64,000 nucleotides of DNA, taken from assembly GCF_041677825.1 (NCBI RefSeq), contig NZ_JBAYPG010000020.1:1-64000 (forward strand). Reading direction: 5' to 3'. A program made the position numbers and the translations under genes. Positions 24,989-32,658 of the stretch are shown here, one piece after another (position 1 is the stretch's first letter; every line of letters begins with the position of its first letter). Below the pieces are notes generated by a model, which was not told the DNA's origin, did no database searches, and was given only the letters and a program-made list of their open reading frames with translations. The stretch comes from Castellaniella sp041677825. Its GTDB lineage: Bacteria; Pseudomonadota; Gammaproteobacteria; Burkholderiales; Burkholderiaceae_B.

Positions 24989-26359
24989 TTAGCGCACGCG
25001 CGGGGCAAAGAGGCCTTCTTTTTTCAGTTCGGCCAGTACGTCGGAGAATGCGTCGGCCAGCACCTGAATGTCAGTACGCGCCATAGGCAGTGAGAGTGCC
25101 GCTCCACACCGCATCGACAATTGGACACCACGGTTGAGAAGCCCCAGAAAGCACAGCAGGCGCAGATTCTCATCCGCCGTATTTGCGCCCCGCGAATCCA
25201 CCAGGCTCAGGGTCGTCCAATGAATCTGGAACAGCGACCCATACCCCGCTACCTGTGCCGGTGCGCCATGCACTCTGATCTGCTCACGCAGCGCGTTCAT
25301 GGCAAAATTGCCCAGAGCGTTCAGATCGCTTATCGCTTTGCCACTGAGTTGCCTCATGGTCTCCAGGCCGGCAGCAATCGAAACCGGATTCGCACTGAAC
25401 GTCCCCATGCCCGCCACAGCGCCACCACGTGCTGGCCGGGCAGTCAGGGTCTGCATGATTTCCAGACGCCCGCCCACGGCACCCACCGGAAAGCCGCCAC
25501 CGATGATCTTGCCCATGGTGGTCAGGTCGGGCTCGAACGACAGCACGGACTGAAAACCACCTTCAGCAAGACGCAATGTAACGACTTCGTCGCATATGAT
25601 CAGTACGCCATGCTTGCGAGCCTCGGTCTGGATGGCCGCGAGAAACGCCCGATCGGCCGGTATCATGCCACTGGAACACAACAATGGCTCAACAATCACC
25701 GCGGCCAGGTCCTGGCCGTGAGTGGCGAACAGTTCCTTGACCGCTTCCACATCGTTGTACTTGAACACCGTCACGTCATCGGCCGCAGCCTGAGGCAAAC
25801 CGGCAAACTCAGCCTGCGGGCGCGAGACCTGGCGTGGGTCACCCAATTCCGGTATCAAACTGGTACCCTGCGCCACCGGATCATACCAGCCGTGATACCC
25901 CCCTTCGACCTTGGCGATGCGGTTGCGCCCAGTGTAGGCACGCGCGATGCGCAAGGCCATCATCACAGCTTCGGTGCCCGAATTCAGGAACACGACTTGA
26001 TCGACAGAAGGTATGCGTGCGGCAAGCAATTCAGCGAATTCGATCTCCAGTTCACCTGGACTCGAATGGACCGAACCAGACTGCATCTGCGTACCGACTA
26101 CCTTGACGATCCGTGGATCGGCATGGCCCAGGATCTGGGATGTGTAATTATTATTGAAATCGATGCGCCGATTGCCATCGATATCAAAGGTGTGCTTGCC
26201 TACCGACTGGCGCACGAAAAAAGGATAAGGAGGAAAACGCAGAAGCGTACGCGAAGCCCCGGCCGGAATCGATTGCTGAGCTCTTCGAGCGTGCCGCCCC
26301 GACTCGGAATTCAGTCGAATGTATTCCCTGTAGATGGCGGTCTCTTCGATCTGCTGCAT
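24989..26359 (-). CDS. Class-III aminotransferase, glutamate-1-semialdehyde aminomutase-like (first copy)
   Basis: A 456-residue PLP enzyme of aminotransferase class III. Motifs are FLNSGTEAVMMALRIAR (phosphate binding), GGYHGWYD, the cofactor Asp in LIICDEVVTLR, and the Schiff-base Lys in TTMGKIIGGGFP. An AGGGG site precedes the ATG. It resembles GSA aminomutase-like transaminases used on beta-amino acids or amino-acylates rather than the haem enzyme. It lies between the TRAP small and large permease genes, so it probably acts on the imported compound. Confidence 0.9.
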   Translation of the reverse strand: MQQIEETAIYREYIRLNSESGRHARRAQQSIPAGASRTLLRFPPYPFFVRQSVGKHTFDIDGNRRIDFNNNYTSQILGHADPRIVKVVGTQMQSGSVHSSPGELEIEFAELLAARIPSVDQVVFLNSGTEAVMMALRIARAYTGRNRIAKVEGGYHGWYDPVAQGTSLIPELGDPRQVSRPQAEFAGLPQAAADDVTVFKYNDVEAVKELFATHGQDLAAVIVEPLLCSSGMIPADRAFLAAIQTEARKHGVLIICDEVVTLRLAEGGFQSVLSFEPDLTTMGKIIGGGFPVGAVGGRLEIMQTLTARPARGGAVAGMGTFSANPVSIAAGLETMRQLSGKAISDLNALGNFAMNALREQIRVHGAPAQVAGYGSLFQIHWTTLSLVDSRGANTADENLRLLCFLGLLNRGVQLSMRCGAALSLPMARTDIQVLADAFSDVLAELKKEGLFAPRVR

Positions 26360-26433
26360 GAAAACCCCTGAGCATGGAAATGAAAAATAGACTATTGAAG
26401 CCGGGCAGGCCGATCAGGCAAAAATCGTGCTGG

Positions 26434-26958
26434 TCAAGATTGCCGATCCAGGACGACATTTGAATGCCGATGCAGCACAAGATTGGCAATCACCCGAGCG
26501 AGCACAATGATCATGCAGATGGCAGCAAACGGGATGGCAAAGAACGGCACCGAAATAGGCATGCCTGTCGCTGCAGCCTTCGACATGCCAAACATTGGCA
26601 GCATCTTGATGCCCTGGATGGCAATCACGACCAACAGCAGGAGCATGGCCAGATTGTTGACCAGCATGATGAATTTCCGTTTCGCCCCTGAAAAGCGGTC
26701 AATGATGAAAGACAGCCCGATGTGCTGATTGTCGGACAGCGCATATACTGCACCGAGCATCATGCTCCAGACCAGGAGCAGGCGGGAGATCTCATCGGCC
26801 CAGATGAATGCCACATGAAAATATCGGGCCACCACCTGCAGGTTCACGATAAGGGCCATCAAGCCCATTTGCAAAATAATGACAATACGGATGAAGATCC
26901 GCATTCTGGAGTCAATGTATTCCAGAACATCATTCAATATCTTGGCTGTCTTGCACAT
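26434..26958 (-). CDS. TRAP transporter small permease (DctQ-type)
   Basis: A 174-residue protein with four membrane helices, the small subunit that pairs with DctM. The family pattern LQVVARYFHVAFIWADEISR is present in the first half. ATG at 26958 is chosen; the frame extends six codons further to a TTG (26976) without a better ribosome site. The encoded N terminus up to Met is polar, as in other DctQ proteins. The aminotransferase gene, not dctM, follows it. Confidence 0.85.
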   Translation of the reverse strand: MCKTAKILNDVLEYIDSRMRIFIRIVIILQMGLMALIVNLQVVARYFHVAFIWADEISRLLLVWSMMLGAVYALSDNQHIGLSFIIDRFSGAKRKFIMLVNNLAMLLLLVVIAIQGIKMLPMFGMSKAAATGMPISVPFFAIPFAAICMIIVLARVIANLVLHRHSNVVLDRQS

Positions 26959-26972
26959 GTTGGTGATCACGA

Positions 26973-27281
26973 TCAAAGTGGGTTGAAACCTGTTGGCATG
27001 AGGTATCCGAGCCTTTTGACAGACAGGTGCCTGTCGATATCCAGGGCCACACAGGCCTGCAGGCGCTCAATTGTCAATGAAAAACACCAGGTCATGTGAG
27101 GTGTCGGAAAAAAATGCACAGCGCCACCCCGGGCAGCACTCATCGGAACGGCACTGGACTGCATCATTTCACGCATGCCGGCCTCGATGAAACCACGCGT
27201 ACTGTTGTCCAGTGGCGCGTGCGGCAACAACACATCCGACTGCGCATATTCCCCATTGCCATTGACGACTTTCTTGTTCAT
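26973..27281 (-). CDS. Hypothetical protein between TRAP P and Q genes
   Basis: A 102-residue open frame from an ATG at 27281 ends 14 bp before the DctQ start, filling the 430-bp space between the binding-protein and small-permease genes. I recognise no domain. The sequence has a polar N terminus and a His/Pro/Trp-rich middle (HFFPTPHMTWCFSL). There is no obvious ribosome site, which argues against it. It may be a true small gene, a decayed one, or leader sequence. Confidence 0.3.
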   Translation of the reverse strand: MNKKVVNGNGEYAQSDVLLPHAPLDNSTRGFIEAGMREMMQSSAVPMSAARGGAVHFFPTPHMTWCFSLTIERLQACVALDIDRHLSVKRLGYLMPTGFNPL

Positions 27282-27318
27282 GCGTTTATTGGACGGCCCG
27301 TACAGGCTGACAGGACAA

Positions 27319-27367
27319 GGCCCCAACCCACAGGAACAGAATGCAAGATTCCATACAGGTTGGGGCC
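27319..27367 (-). other. Intercistronic hairpin after the TRAP binding-protein gene
   Basis: Arms GGCCCCAACC (27319-27328) and GGTTGGGGCC (27358-27367) are perfectly complementary around a 29-nt loop, 28 bp after the dctP-type stop codon. There is no T run, so it is more likely an mRNA-stabilising or attenuating structure that lets the binding protein outnumber the permease, as in other binding-protein operons. Confidence 0.6.
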
Positions 27368-27395
27368 CCTGGAGCACACCGGATCAGACGGCAGC

Positions 27396-28448
27396 CTAGT
27401 TCTTGGCTGTGGCCTCTTTCATGATCTGCGTTTCAATCTGCTTGACCTGATCCAGCGCCTCATTGACCATTTCTTCGCCGATCCGGCCCTTGAGCCACTC
27501 AAGAATGACTGGCTGGGATGCCTCTTTGAACCGGGCCAGCTCATCTGCGCCCAGAGTATTGATTTCCATCCCCTTCTTTTCAAGCAGGCCCAGCGTACTC
27601 ACCCGGTTGCCGTAGATCCGCTCGCCGAACTCAACGGCCGACCCCAACAGGGATGCGGTGTAGAAGATATCCTTGTCTTCGTCGGACAGTTTGTTGTACC
27701 AGTCATCATTGACATAAAAGAAGTTGAAGGCCAGGGTGTGCTGATCGAGCGACATGTACTTGGTAACTTCGTAGAACTTGGCGTCATAGACCAGGCCCGG
27801 GGGGTTTTCCGCGCCATCAACCACCTTTTGCTGCAACGCGCTGTAGAGTTCTCCCCACGAGGTCGTGGTTGGCAGTGCGCCCAATGACTGAATGAACTTC
27901 ACCATCAGCGGGTTGTCCTGCACCCGTATCTTCAGGCCCTCGATGTCCTTGATATTCGTGATCGGACGCTGGCTGTTGATGAAGCTGCGAAATCCGTAGG
28001 TCTGCGACGCCAGAACGCGAATCCCTGATTTCTTCGTGAAACCTTCACTGATCTTTTCGAAGAATGGACTTTCGAAGAATTTCCGTACAACCACTTCATT
28101 GGAAAACAGATACGGAATGCTCAGAACCAGCATGGGATCGTAGATGGCCGCAATGGTTTCGTCACCATGCACAATCTTCAATGCACCCGACGACACGGCC
28201 TGAATCAGCTCGGTGGATGATCCCAATTGACTCGAATGGTGTATGTCGATCTTGTAACGACCATTGGACTCTGATTCGACATACTGCTTGAACACTTCCC
28301 AGCCCATCGTGTTCGGTGCATCCGCGACCTCCATCGTGGCCACTTTGAGAACGGTTGCCGAACTCTGGGCGAGAGCCGATCCGGTAAAACAGGTCAGGCT
28401 GAGTGCCGACACCAGATAAAAAGCCGACTTCATTTTTTTGAAGCTCAT
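27396..28448 (-). CDS. TRAP transporter substrate-binding protein (DctP-type)
   Basis: A 350-residue periplasmic binding protein. The signal peptide runs MSFKKMKSAFYLVSALSLTC with cleavage near ALAQ. Mature-protein motifs are typical of DctP (NTMGWEVFKQYVESESNGR, GLKIRVQDNPLMVKFIQSLG, VDGAENPPG). The conserved Arg in LKIRVQ usually binds the ligand carboxylate. The ATG at 28448 has a GGGAG site. It is the receptor for the TRAP permeases encoded downstream. Confidence 0.94.
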   Translation of the reverse strand: MSFKKMKSAFYLVSALSLTCFTGSALAQSSATVLKVATMEVADAPNTMGWEVFKQYVESESNGRYKIDIHHSSQLGSSTELIQAVSSGALKIVHGDETIAAIYDPMLVLSIPYLFSNEVVVRKFFESPFFEKISEGFTKKSGIRVLASQTYGFRSFINSQRPITNIKDIEGLKIRVQDNPLMVKFIQSLGALPTTTSWGELYSALQQKVVDGAENPPGLVYDAKFYEVTKYMSLDQHTLAFNFFYVNDDWYNKLSDEDKDIFYTASLLGSAVEFGERIYGNRVSTLGLLEKKGMEINTLGADELARFKEASQPVILEWLKGRIGEEMVNEALDQVKQIETQIMKEATAKN

Positions 28449-28498
28449 GAGTTGTCTCCCTTGCAAAGGTTCCGATCAAGATATTTTTGAATGACGGT

Positions 28499-29815
28499 TC
28501 AGGTCAATGACCTGACGACGTCTTCAGTGATTTCCAGTGTCAGATCGATGTCTTCCCTGGTGTGGGCAAACGAAATGCTGCCCTGCTTGCTGGGGATCGG
28601 GAACTGGAGAATACCCTTTTCCACCAATGCCTTCCTGTACCTGAGATCCTTGTCATTATCGTTGTGCAGCACGATGTCCTGCCAGCTTTGTGGAGCGTGA
28701 TCCATGAAGTAGACACAAAATGCCGAACCCTGCCGAACCAATGTGGTCGGATAGGGCTGCCGCCCAAAGATGGTCTTCAGGCCGTCTTCGATATATTGCC
28801 CCAAAGACTCCAGGTGACCGTAGATTTCATCACCGCGCTCGGCCAGCTTGCGAATCACGGCGATACTGGCAGCCACTGGAATCGGATGTGCGTTGTAGGT
28901 ACCGGCAATCAGCACCTTCCTTGCCGGATCCGGGTGATTGAAGTGCTGCATGATTTCGCGCTTCCCCCCGATCACGGCCAATGGGTATCCATTCGCCACA
29001 GCCTTGCCGAAGGTGGACAGATCGGGTTTCACCCCGCAAAGGCCCTGATAACCGGCCAGGGCATGCCGAAACCCGGTCTTGACCTCATCGAAAATGAGCA
29101 CCGTTCCGTGCTCGTCGCAGAGGGCACGCAATTTCTGCAGGTAACCCTCTTGGGGTTTCACAATACCGATGTTCTGCAGGATGGGCTCAAGAATGACAGC
29201 CGCGATATCCTTGCGCGCCAGAACCTTTTCAACGGCCTCGATATCGTTGAACTCGACCACATGCGTCAATTCTTGCTGGGATTCTGGAATACCTGCCGTG
29301 ATCGGATTCTTGGAATATTCGGTGCCCCTGACATGATTGCGAACTTCATCGTTGACATCCATGACATTGTAGGCGACGGCATCCGACCAGCCGTTGTATC
29401 CTCCCTGCATCACCAGGATACGTTCCCGCCCTGTCGCCGCACGCGCCAGCCGAATTGCATAGGCATCGGCCTCGGAGCCGGTATTGGTGATCTGGACTTG
29501 TTCCATGGACGGTACCGACTCGACCAGAAGGCGCGCAATTTCACCTTCCCATGGGGTCGTACCCGCCCCCATCAGGGACTGACGGTCCATGATTGCACTG
29601 ACCACCGCCTTTTCGACATCCGGGTCATTATGCCCCAGAAGATAGGGCCCGAAGGCGGCATGGTAGTCGATGTAGCGGCGCCCCTGATCGTCCCACATAT
29701 AGGCACCTTCGGCGCGGACGAACCTTCTCATCGGGGAAATAACCCGGTTCAGGGACATCGCGCCACCAGGTATGTACCTCGAATAATCCAAAATATCATT
29801 TGCAGCCGCATTCAT
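28499..29815 (-). CDS. Class-III aminotransferase, glutamate-1-semialdehyde aminomutase-like (second copy)
   Basis: A 438-residue PLP enzyme, only distantly like the copy at 24989-26359. Motifs are ITNTGSEADAYAIRLARAAT, GGYNGWSDAV, LIFDEVKTGFR and the Lys of STFGKAVANGYPLAVIGG. The ATG at 29815 with AGGA eight bases upstream is preferred over the longer frame to 29872. It is first in the TRAP operon. Two class-III aminotransferases with one transporter suggest sequential or alternative transaminations of an amino compound, or a two-chain enzyme. Confidence 0.9.
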   Translation of the reverse strand: MNAAANDILDYSRYIPGGAMSLNRVISPMRRFVRAEGAYMWDDQGRRYIDYHAAFGPYLLGHNDPDVEKAVVSAIMDRQSLMGAGTTPWEGEIARLLVESVPSMEQVQITNTGSEADAYAIRLARAATGRERILVMQGGYNGWSDAVAYNVMDVNDEVRNHVRGTEYSKNPITAGIPESQQELTHVVEFNDIEAVEKVLARKDIAAVILEPILQNIGIVKPQEGYLQKLRALCDEHGTVLIFDEVKTGFRHALAGYQGLCGVKPDLSTFGKAVANGYPLAVIGGKREIMQHFNHPDPARKVLIAGTYNAHPIPVAASIAVIRKLAERGDEIYGHLESLGQYIEDGLKTIFGRQPYPTTLVRQGSAFCVYFMDHAPQSWQDIVLHNDNDKDLRYRKALVEKGILQFPIPSKQGSISFAHTREDIDLTLEITEDVVRSLT

Positions 29816-29981
29816 GCTTATTTTCCTGAATTGGTCAAACACCGAAAATCGTGCCGTCCGCATCCCGCGCACCAGAAACCCTTGCGCAGACTTGATCCAG
29901 AATGGCCAGTCTGATCACATTCCAGTATCCGGAAATTTTCTGCCAGGAGCCATCGCCAACTTATCGTAGCAGTTTCGGCAG

Positions 29982-29994
29982 CTTGTCGGACAAG
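29982..29994. promoter_or_regulatory. Perfect GntR-type palindrome between divergent units
   Basis: CTTGTC-G-GACAAG is a perfect 13-bp palindrome in the 247-bp gap between the minus-strand aminotransferase/TRAP operon and the plus-strand MFS gene. On the minus strand it overlaps a possible -35 (TTGTCC) with TACGAT 19 bp on, so a bound protein could block the operon promoter. The core TTGTCnGACAA is shared with 22981-22991. Confidence 0.5.
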
Positions 29995-30062
29995 TGGTAT
30001 GTTCAAGTAATCCATGGGCTTTGTCAATCTCCTATACAATTAGGGGTTTACACTGATCGCCC

Positions 30063-31262
30063 ATGTTCCCTGCCACTTCGCTGCACCTTTCGCAAGGCGA
30101 TAAAAAGCGCCTGTTGCTGGCCTTGTCCATCGTGCTGGTGGGCGTGTTCGCCTTCATACAGGTCTATTCGATCCAATCCATCCTGCCCGAGATCCGGGCG
30201 GATCTGAACGCCACAGTCGTCGAGGCCGGGCAGGCGGTCGGCATCACCATCCTGGCGATCGCCCTGGTCGCCCCGTTCATGGGCATCGTGTCGGATGCGC
30301 TGGGGCGCAAGTGGTTCATTACAGGCTCGGTGTTCTTCCTTGCGGTGCCCACCGCACTGATGATGCTGGTGGAAGACGTCCACAGCCTGCTGCTGCTTCG
30401 ATTCCTGCAGGGCCTGGCGGTGCCCGGCGTCTCGGTGGTGATCACGGCATACATCGGTGAAGAATTCAGCGGCGCGCGCATGGTGCGCACCATGACGCTC
30501 TATGTGTGCGGCTGCATCATGGGCGGCTTTCTGGGGCGTTTCATGATCGGGCACCTGACAGAATACATGTCATGGCGCGAAGCCTATGGCGTCATGGCCC
30601 TTTTCAACCTTGTGGGGGGCGTGATCATCTGGCGCGGGCTGCCCGCGTCGCGCTGCTTCAAGGCGAATCCGAATGTACACGCCAGCCTGGTCACGCTGCG
30701 CCGGCTGCTCCATAGCCGCGATCTGCGGGTGGCCAGCCTGGTGGGTGCCACGCTGCTGTTCTCGCAGATCGCACTGTTCACGTACATCAATCTGCACCTG
30801 GCCAGCGCACCGTACCACTACAGCCCGGGAAACCTGGCCAACCTGTTCACGGTCTACTTGCTGGGCATGATGGTCATGCCCGTCATGGGCTACATCATCC
30901 CGCGCATTGGCATACGCAACGCCATCCTGCTGTCCCTGGGGCTGAGCATGGGGGCCGTGGCGCTGACACTGGTGCAGCCTGCGTGGCTGATCATCGTTGC
31001 ATTGGCCCTGGCGGCCTGCGGCACGTTCATTGCCCAATCCGCCGTGATGAGCTTCGTGGCCCAACGGATGACGGAAGGCCGCTCGCTGGCCAATGGCCTG
31101 TACTACACGGTGTATTACTGTGGCGGTTTTCTGGGCGCATGGGCCTGCGGGCTGGCATACGCCTGGCACGCCTGGCCTGCAACCGTCGCCACGCTGCTGC
31201 TCACCCAGCTGGCCGGCTGGCTCGTGGCCTGGTGGTATATTCCAGGCCCTGCGCGGCCCTGA
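30063..31262 (+). CDS. Major facilitator superfamily transporter
   Basis: A 399-residue, twelve-helix MFS protein. The loop 2-3 motif A is MGIVSDALGRKWF. Helices 4-5 include LRFLQGLAVPGVSVVITAYIGEEF, close to motif C of drug/proton antiporters, so export of a small molecule is more likely than import. It is divergent from the TRAP operon across the palindrome region and convergent with phaR. Substrate unknown. Confidence 0.88.
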   Translation: MFPATSLHLSQGDKKRLLLALSIVLVGVFAFIQVYSIQSILPEIRADLNATVVEAGQAVGITILAIALVAPFMGIVSDALGRKWFITGSVFFLAVPTALMMLVEDVHSLLLLRFLQGLAVPGVSVVITAYIGEEFSGARMVRTMTLYVCGCIMGGFLGRFMIGHLTEYMSWREAYGVMALFNLVGGVIIWRGLPASRCFKANPNVHASLVTLRRLLHSRDLRVASLVGATLLFSQIALFTYINLHLASAPYHYSPGNLANLFTVYLLGMMVMPVMGYIIPRIGIRNAILLSLGLSMGAVALTLVQPAWLIIVALALAACGTFIAQSAVMSFVAQRMTEGRSLANGLYYTVYYCGGFLGAWACGLAYAWHAWPATVATLLLTQLAGWLVAWWYIPGPARP

Positions 31263-31270
31263 ACCGGGCG

Positions 31271-31296
31271 GAAAAAAGGGCTGTCTGCACAGCCCT
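31271..31296 (-). terminator. Intrinsic terminator downstream of phaR
   Basis: On the minus strand AGGGCTGT-GCAG-ACAGCCCT is an 8-bp perfect stem followed by TTTTT, about 45 bp after the phaR stop. A second GC-rich palindrome (GTGGGGCCTGGCCCCAC) lies just before it. The convergent MFS gene ends at 31262. Confidence 0.8.
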
Positions 31297-31339
31297 CAGG
31301 TGGGGCCTGGCCCCACACGCCCGTGGCGTACCCCGGGCA

Positions 31340-31909
31340 TCATTTCTTCTTCTTGCTGCTCGTGTCGGGCGGAAACGGAAAGCCCGGAAACAGGCTGCGG
31401 GTCTGGTCCTGGATCTGCTCCTGCATTTTCATGAATACGCCCCGGCTCTGTTCGAGGTAGCTGTTCATCATGTTCTGCAGCGCAGGGGTCTGCATGTTCA
31501 CCAGCTGTGCCCAGGCTTCCGGGCCGAAATGCTGCTGATACAGCCCCTGGGACTGCTCGGCCATGCGCTCCTGGATTTCGATCATGATCTGGATGTTTCT
31601 TTCAAGAAAGGACCCCATCACGCCCTGCATGGAATGCCCGTAGAAACGGATGATCTGCGCCAGCACCTGCGCCGAGAACATGGGCATGCCGCCGGACTCT
31701 TCTTCGAGAATGATCTGCAGCAGGATGCTGCGCGTGATGTCGTCACCCGCCTTGGCATCCACCACGGTGAATTCGACGTTATCGAGCACCAGCTGCTTGA
31801 TGTCGACCAGCGTGATGTACGAACTCGTCTGCGTATCGTACAGACGCCGGTTCGGGTACTTCTTGATCAGCCGACCGGCCGAGGTTGTGGTTTTCTGCTG
31901 CGCCATCAT
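31340..31909 (-). CDS. phaR: Polyhydroxyalkanoate synthesis repressor PhaR
   Basis: A 189-residue PhaR-type regulator. The N-terminal DNA/PHB-binding domain includes RLIKKYPNRRLYDTQTSSYI and VVDAKAGDDITRSILLQII. The C-terminal half is rich in Gln/Met with coiled-coil character (RNIQIMIEIQERMAEQS), and the tail ends in a Lys run. In known systems PhaR represses phasin and PHA genes until granules titrate it. It overlaps phaB by one base and completes the phaC-phaB-phaR unit. Two adjacent Met codons leave the start open by one residue. Confidence 0.95.
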   Translation of the reverse strand: MMAQQKTTTSAGRLIKKYPNRRLYDTQTSSYITLVDIKQLVLDNVEFTVVDAKAGDDITRSILLQIILEEESGGMPMFSAQVLAQIIRFYGHSMQGVMGSFLERNIQIMIEIQERMAEQSQGLYQQHFGPEAWAQLVNMQTPALQNMMNSYLEQSRGVFMKMQEQIQDQTRSLFPGFPFPPDTSSKKKK

Positions 31910-32646
31910 TACCCCATGTGCAAACCGCCATTGATGGAAAAATCGGCCCCGGTGGAGAACCCCGAATCATCCGAGGCCAGCCAGGCGACGATGGAGCCGA
32001 TTTCTTCAGGTGTACCCAGACGCCTGACCGGGATGGTCGCCACGATCTTCTCGAGCACGTCGGGCCGAATGGCACGCACCATTTCAGTGCCAATATAACC
32101 CGGCGACACGGTATTCACCGTAACGCCCTTGCCCGCGACTTCCTGGGCCAGGGCCATGGTGAATCCATGGATGCCCGCCTTGGCCGTGGAATAGTTCGTC
32201 TGGCCGAACTGCCCTTTCTGGCCATTGACCGAGCTGATGTTGATGATACGGCCCCATTGACGCTCGACCATGTCATCGATCACCTGCTTGGTGACGTTGA
32301 ACAGGCTGTTCAGGTTCGTGTCCATGACCGCGCGCCAATCATCGAGGGTCATCTTGCGAAATACCCCGTCACGCGTGATCCCGGCATTGTTGACGAGCAC
32401 ATCGATGGGGCCGTGCGCCTCGCGCACCCTGGCAAAAGCCTCGACGGTCGAATCCCAGTCTGCCACATTGCCTACCGACGCACTGAAATCGAACCCTTGC
32501 GCAGCCTGCTCGGCCAGCCATTTCTCGAAATCCCGGCTGGGTCCGCAGCCCGCCACCACCCTGAACCCCTCTGTCGCCAGGCGCTGACAGATCGAGGTGC
32601 CGATCCCACCCATACCACCAGTGACGTAAGCCAGTTTTCCGCTCAT
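31909..32646 (-). CDS. phaB: Acetoacetyl-CoA reductase PhaB
   Basis: A 245-residue SDR that makes (R)-3-hydroxybutyryl-CoA from acetoacetyl-CoA with NADPH for PHA synthesis. It has YVTGGMGGIG at the N terminus, LVNNAGITRD, the Ser of NISSVNGQKGQFGQ and the Tyr/Lys pair NYSTAKAG. NGQKGQFGQTNYS is characteristic of PhaB proteins. It lies 12 bp after phaC and shares a base with phaR. No phaA thiolase is in this operon. Confidence 0.96.
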   Translation of the reverse strand: MSGKLAYVTGGMGGIGTSICQRLATEGFRVVAGCGPSRDFEKWLAEQAAQGFDFSASVGNVADWDSTVEAFARVREAHGPIDVLVNNAGITRDGVFRKMTLDDWRAVMDTNLNSLFNVTKQVIDDMVERQWGRIINISSVNGQKGQFGQTNYSTAKAGIHGFTMALAQEVAGKGVTVNTVSPGYIGTEMVRAIRPDVLEKIVATIPVRRLGTPEEIGSIVAWLASDDSGFSTGADFSINGGLHMG

Positions 32647-32658
32647 GATGATCTCCTT

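Noticed and set aside
28562..29914. 450-codon plus-strand frame
   Set aside because: Antisense to the second class-III aminotransferase; no family signature.
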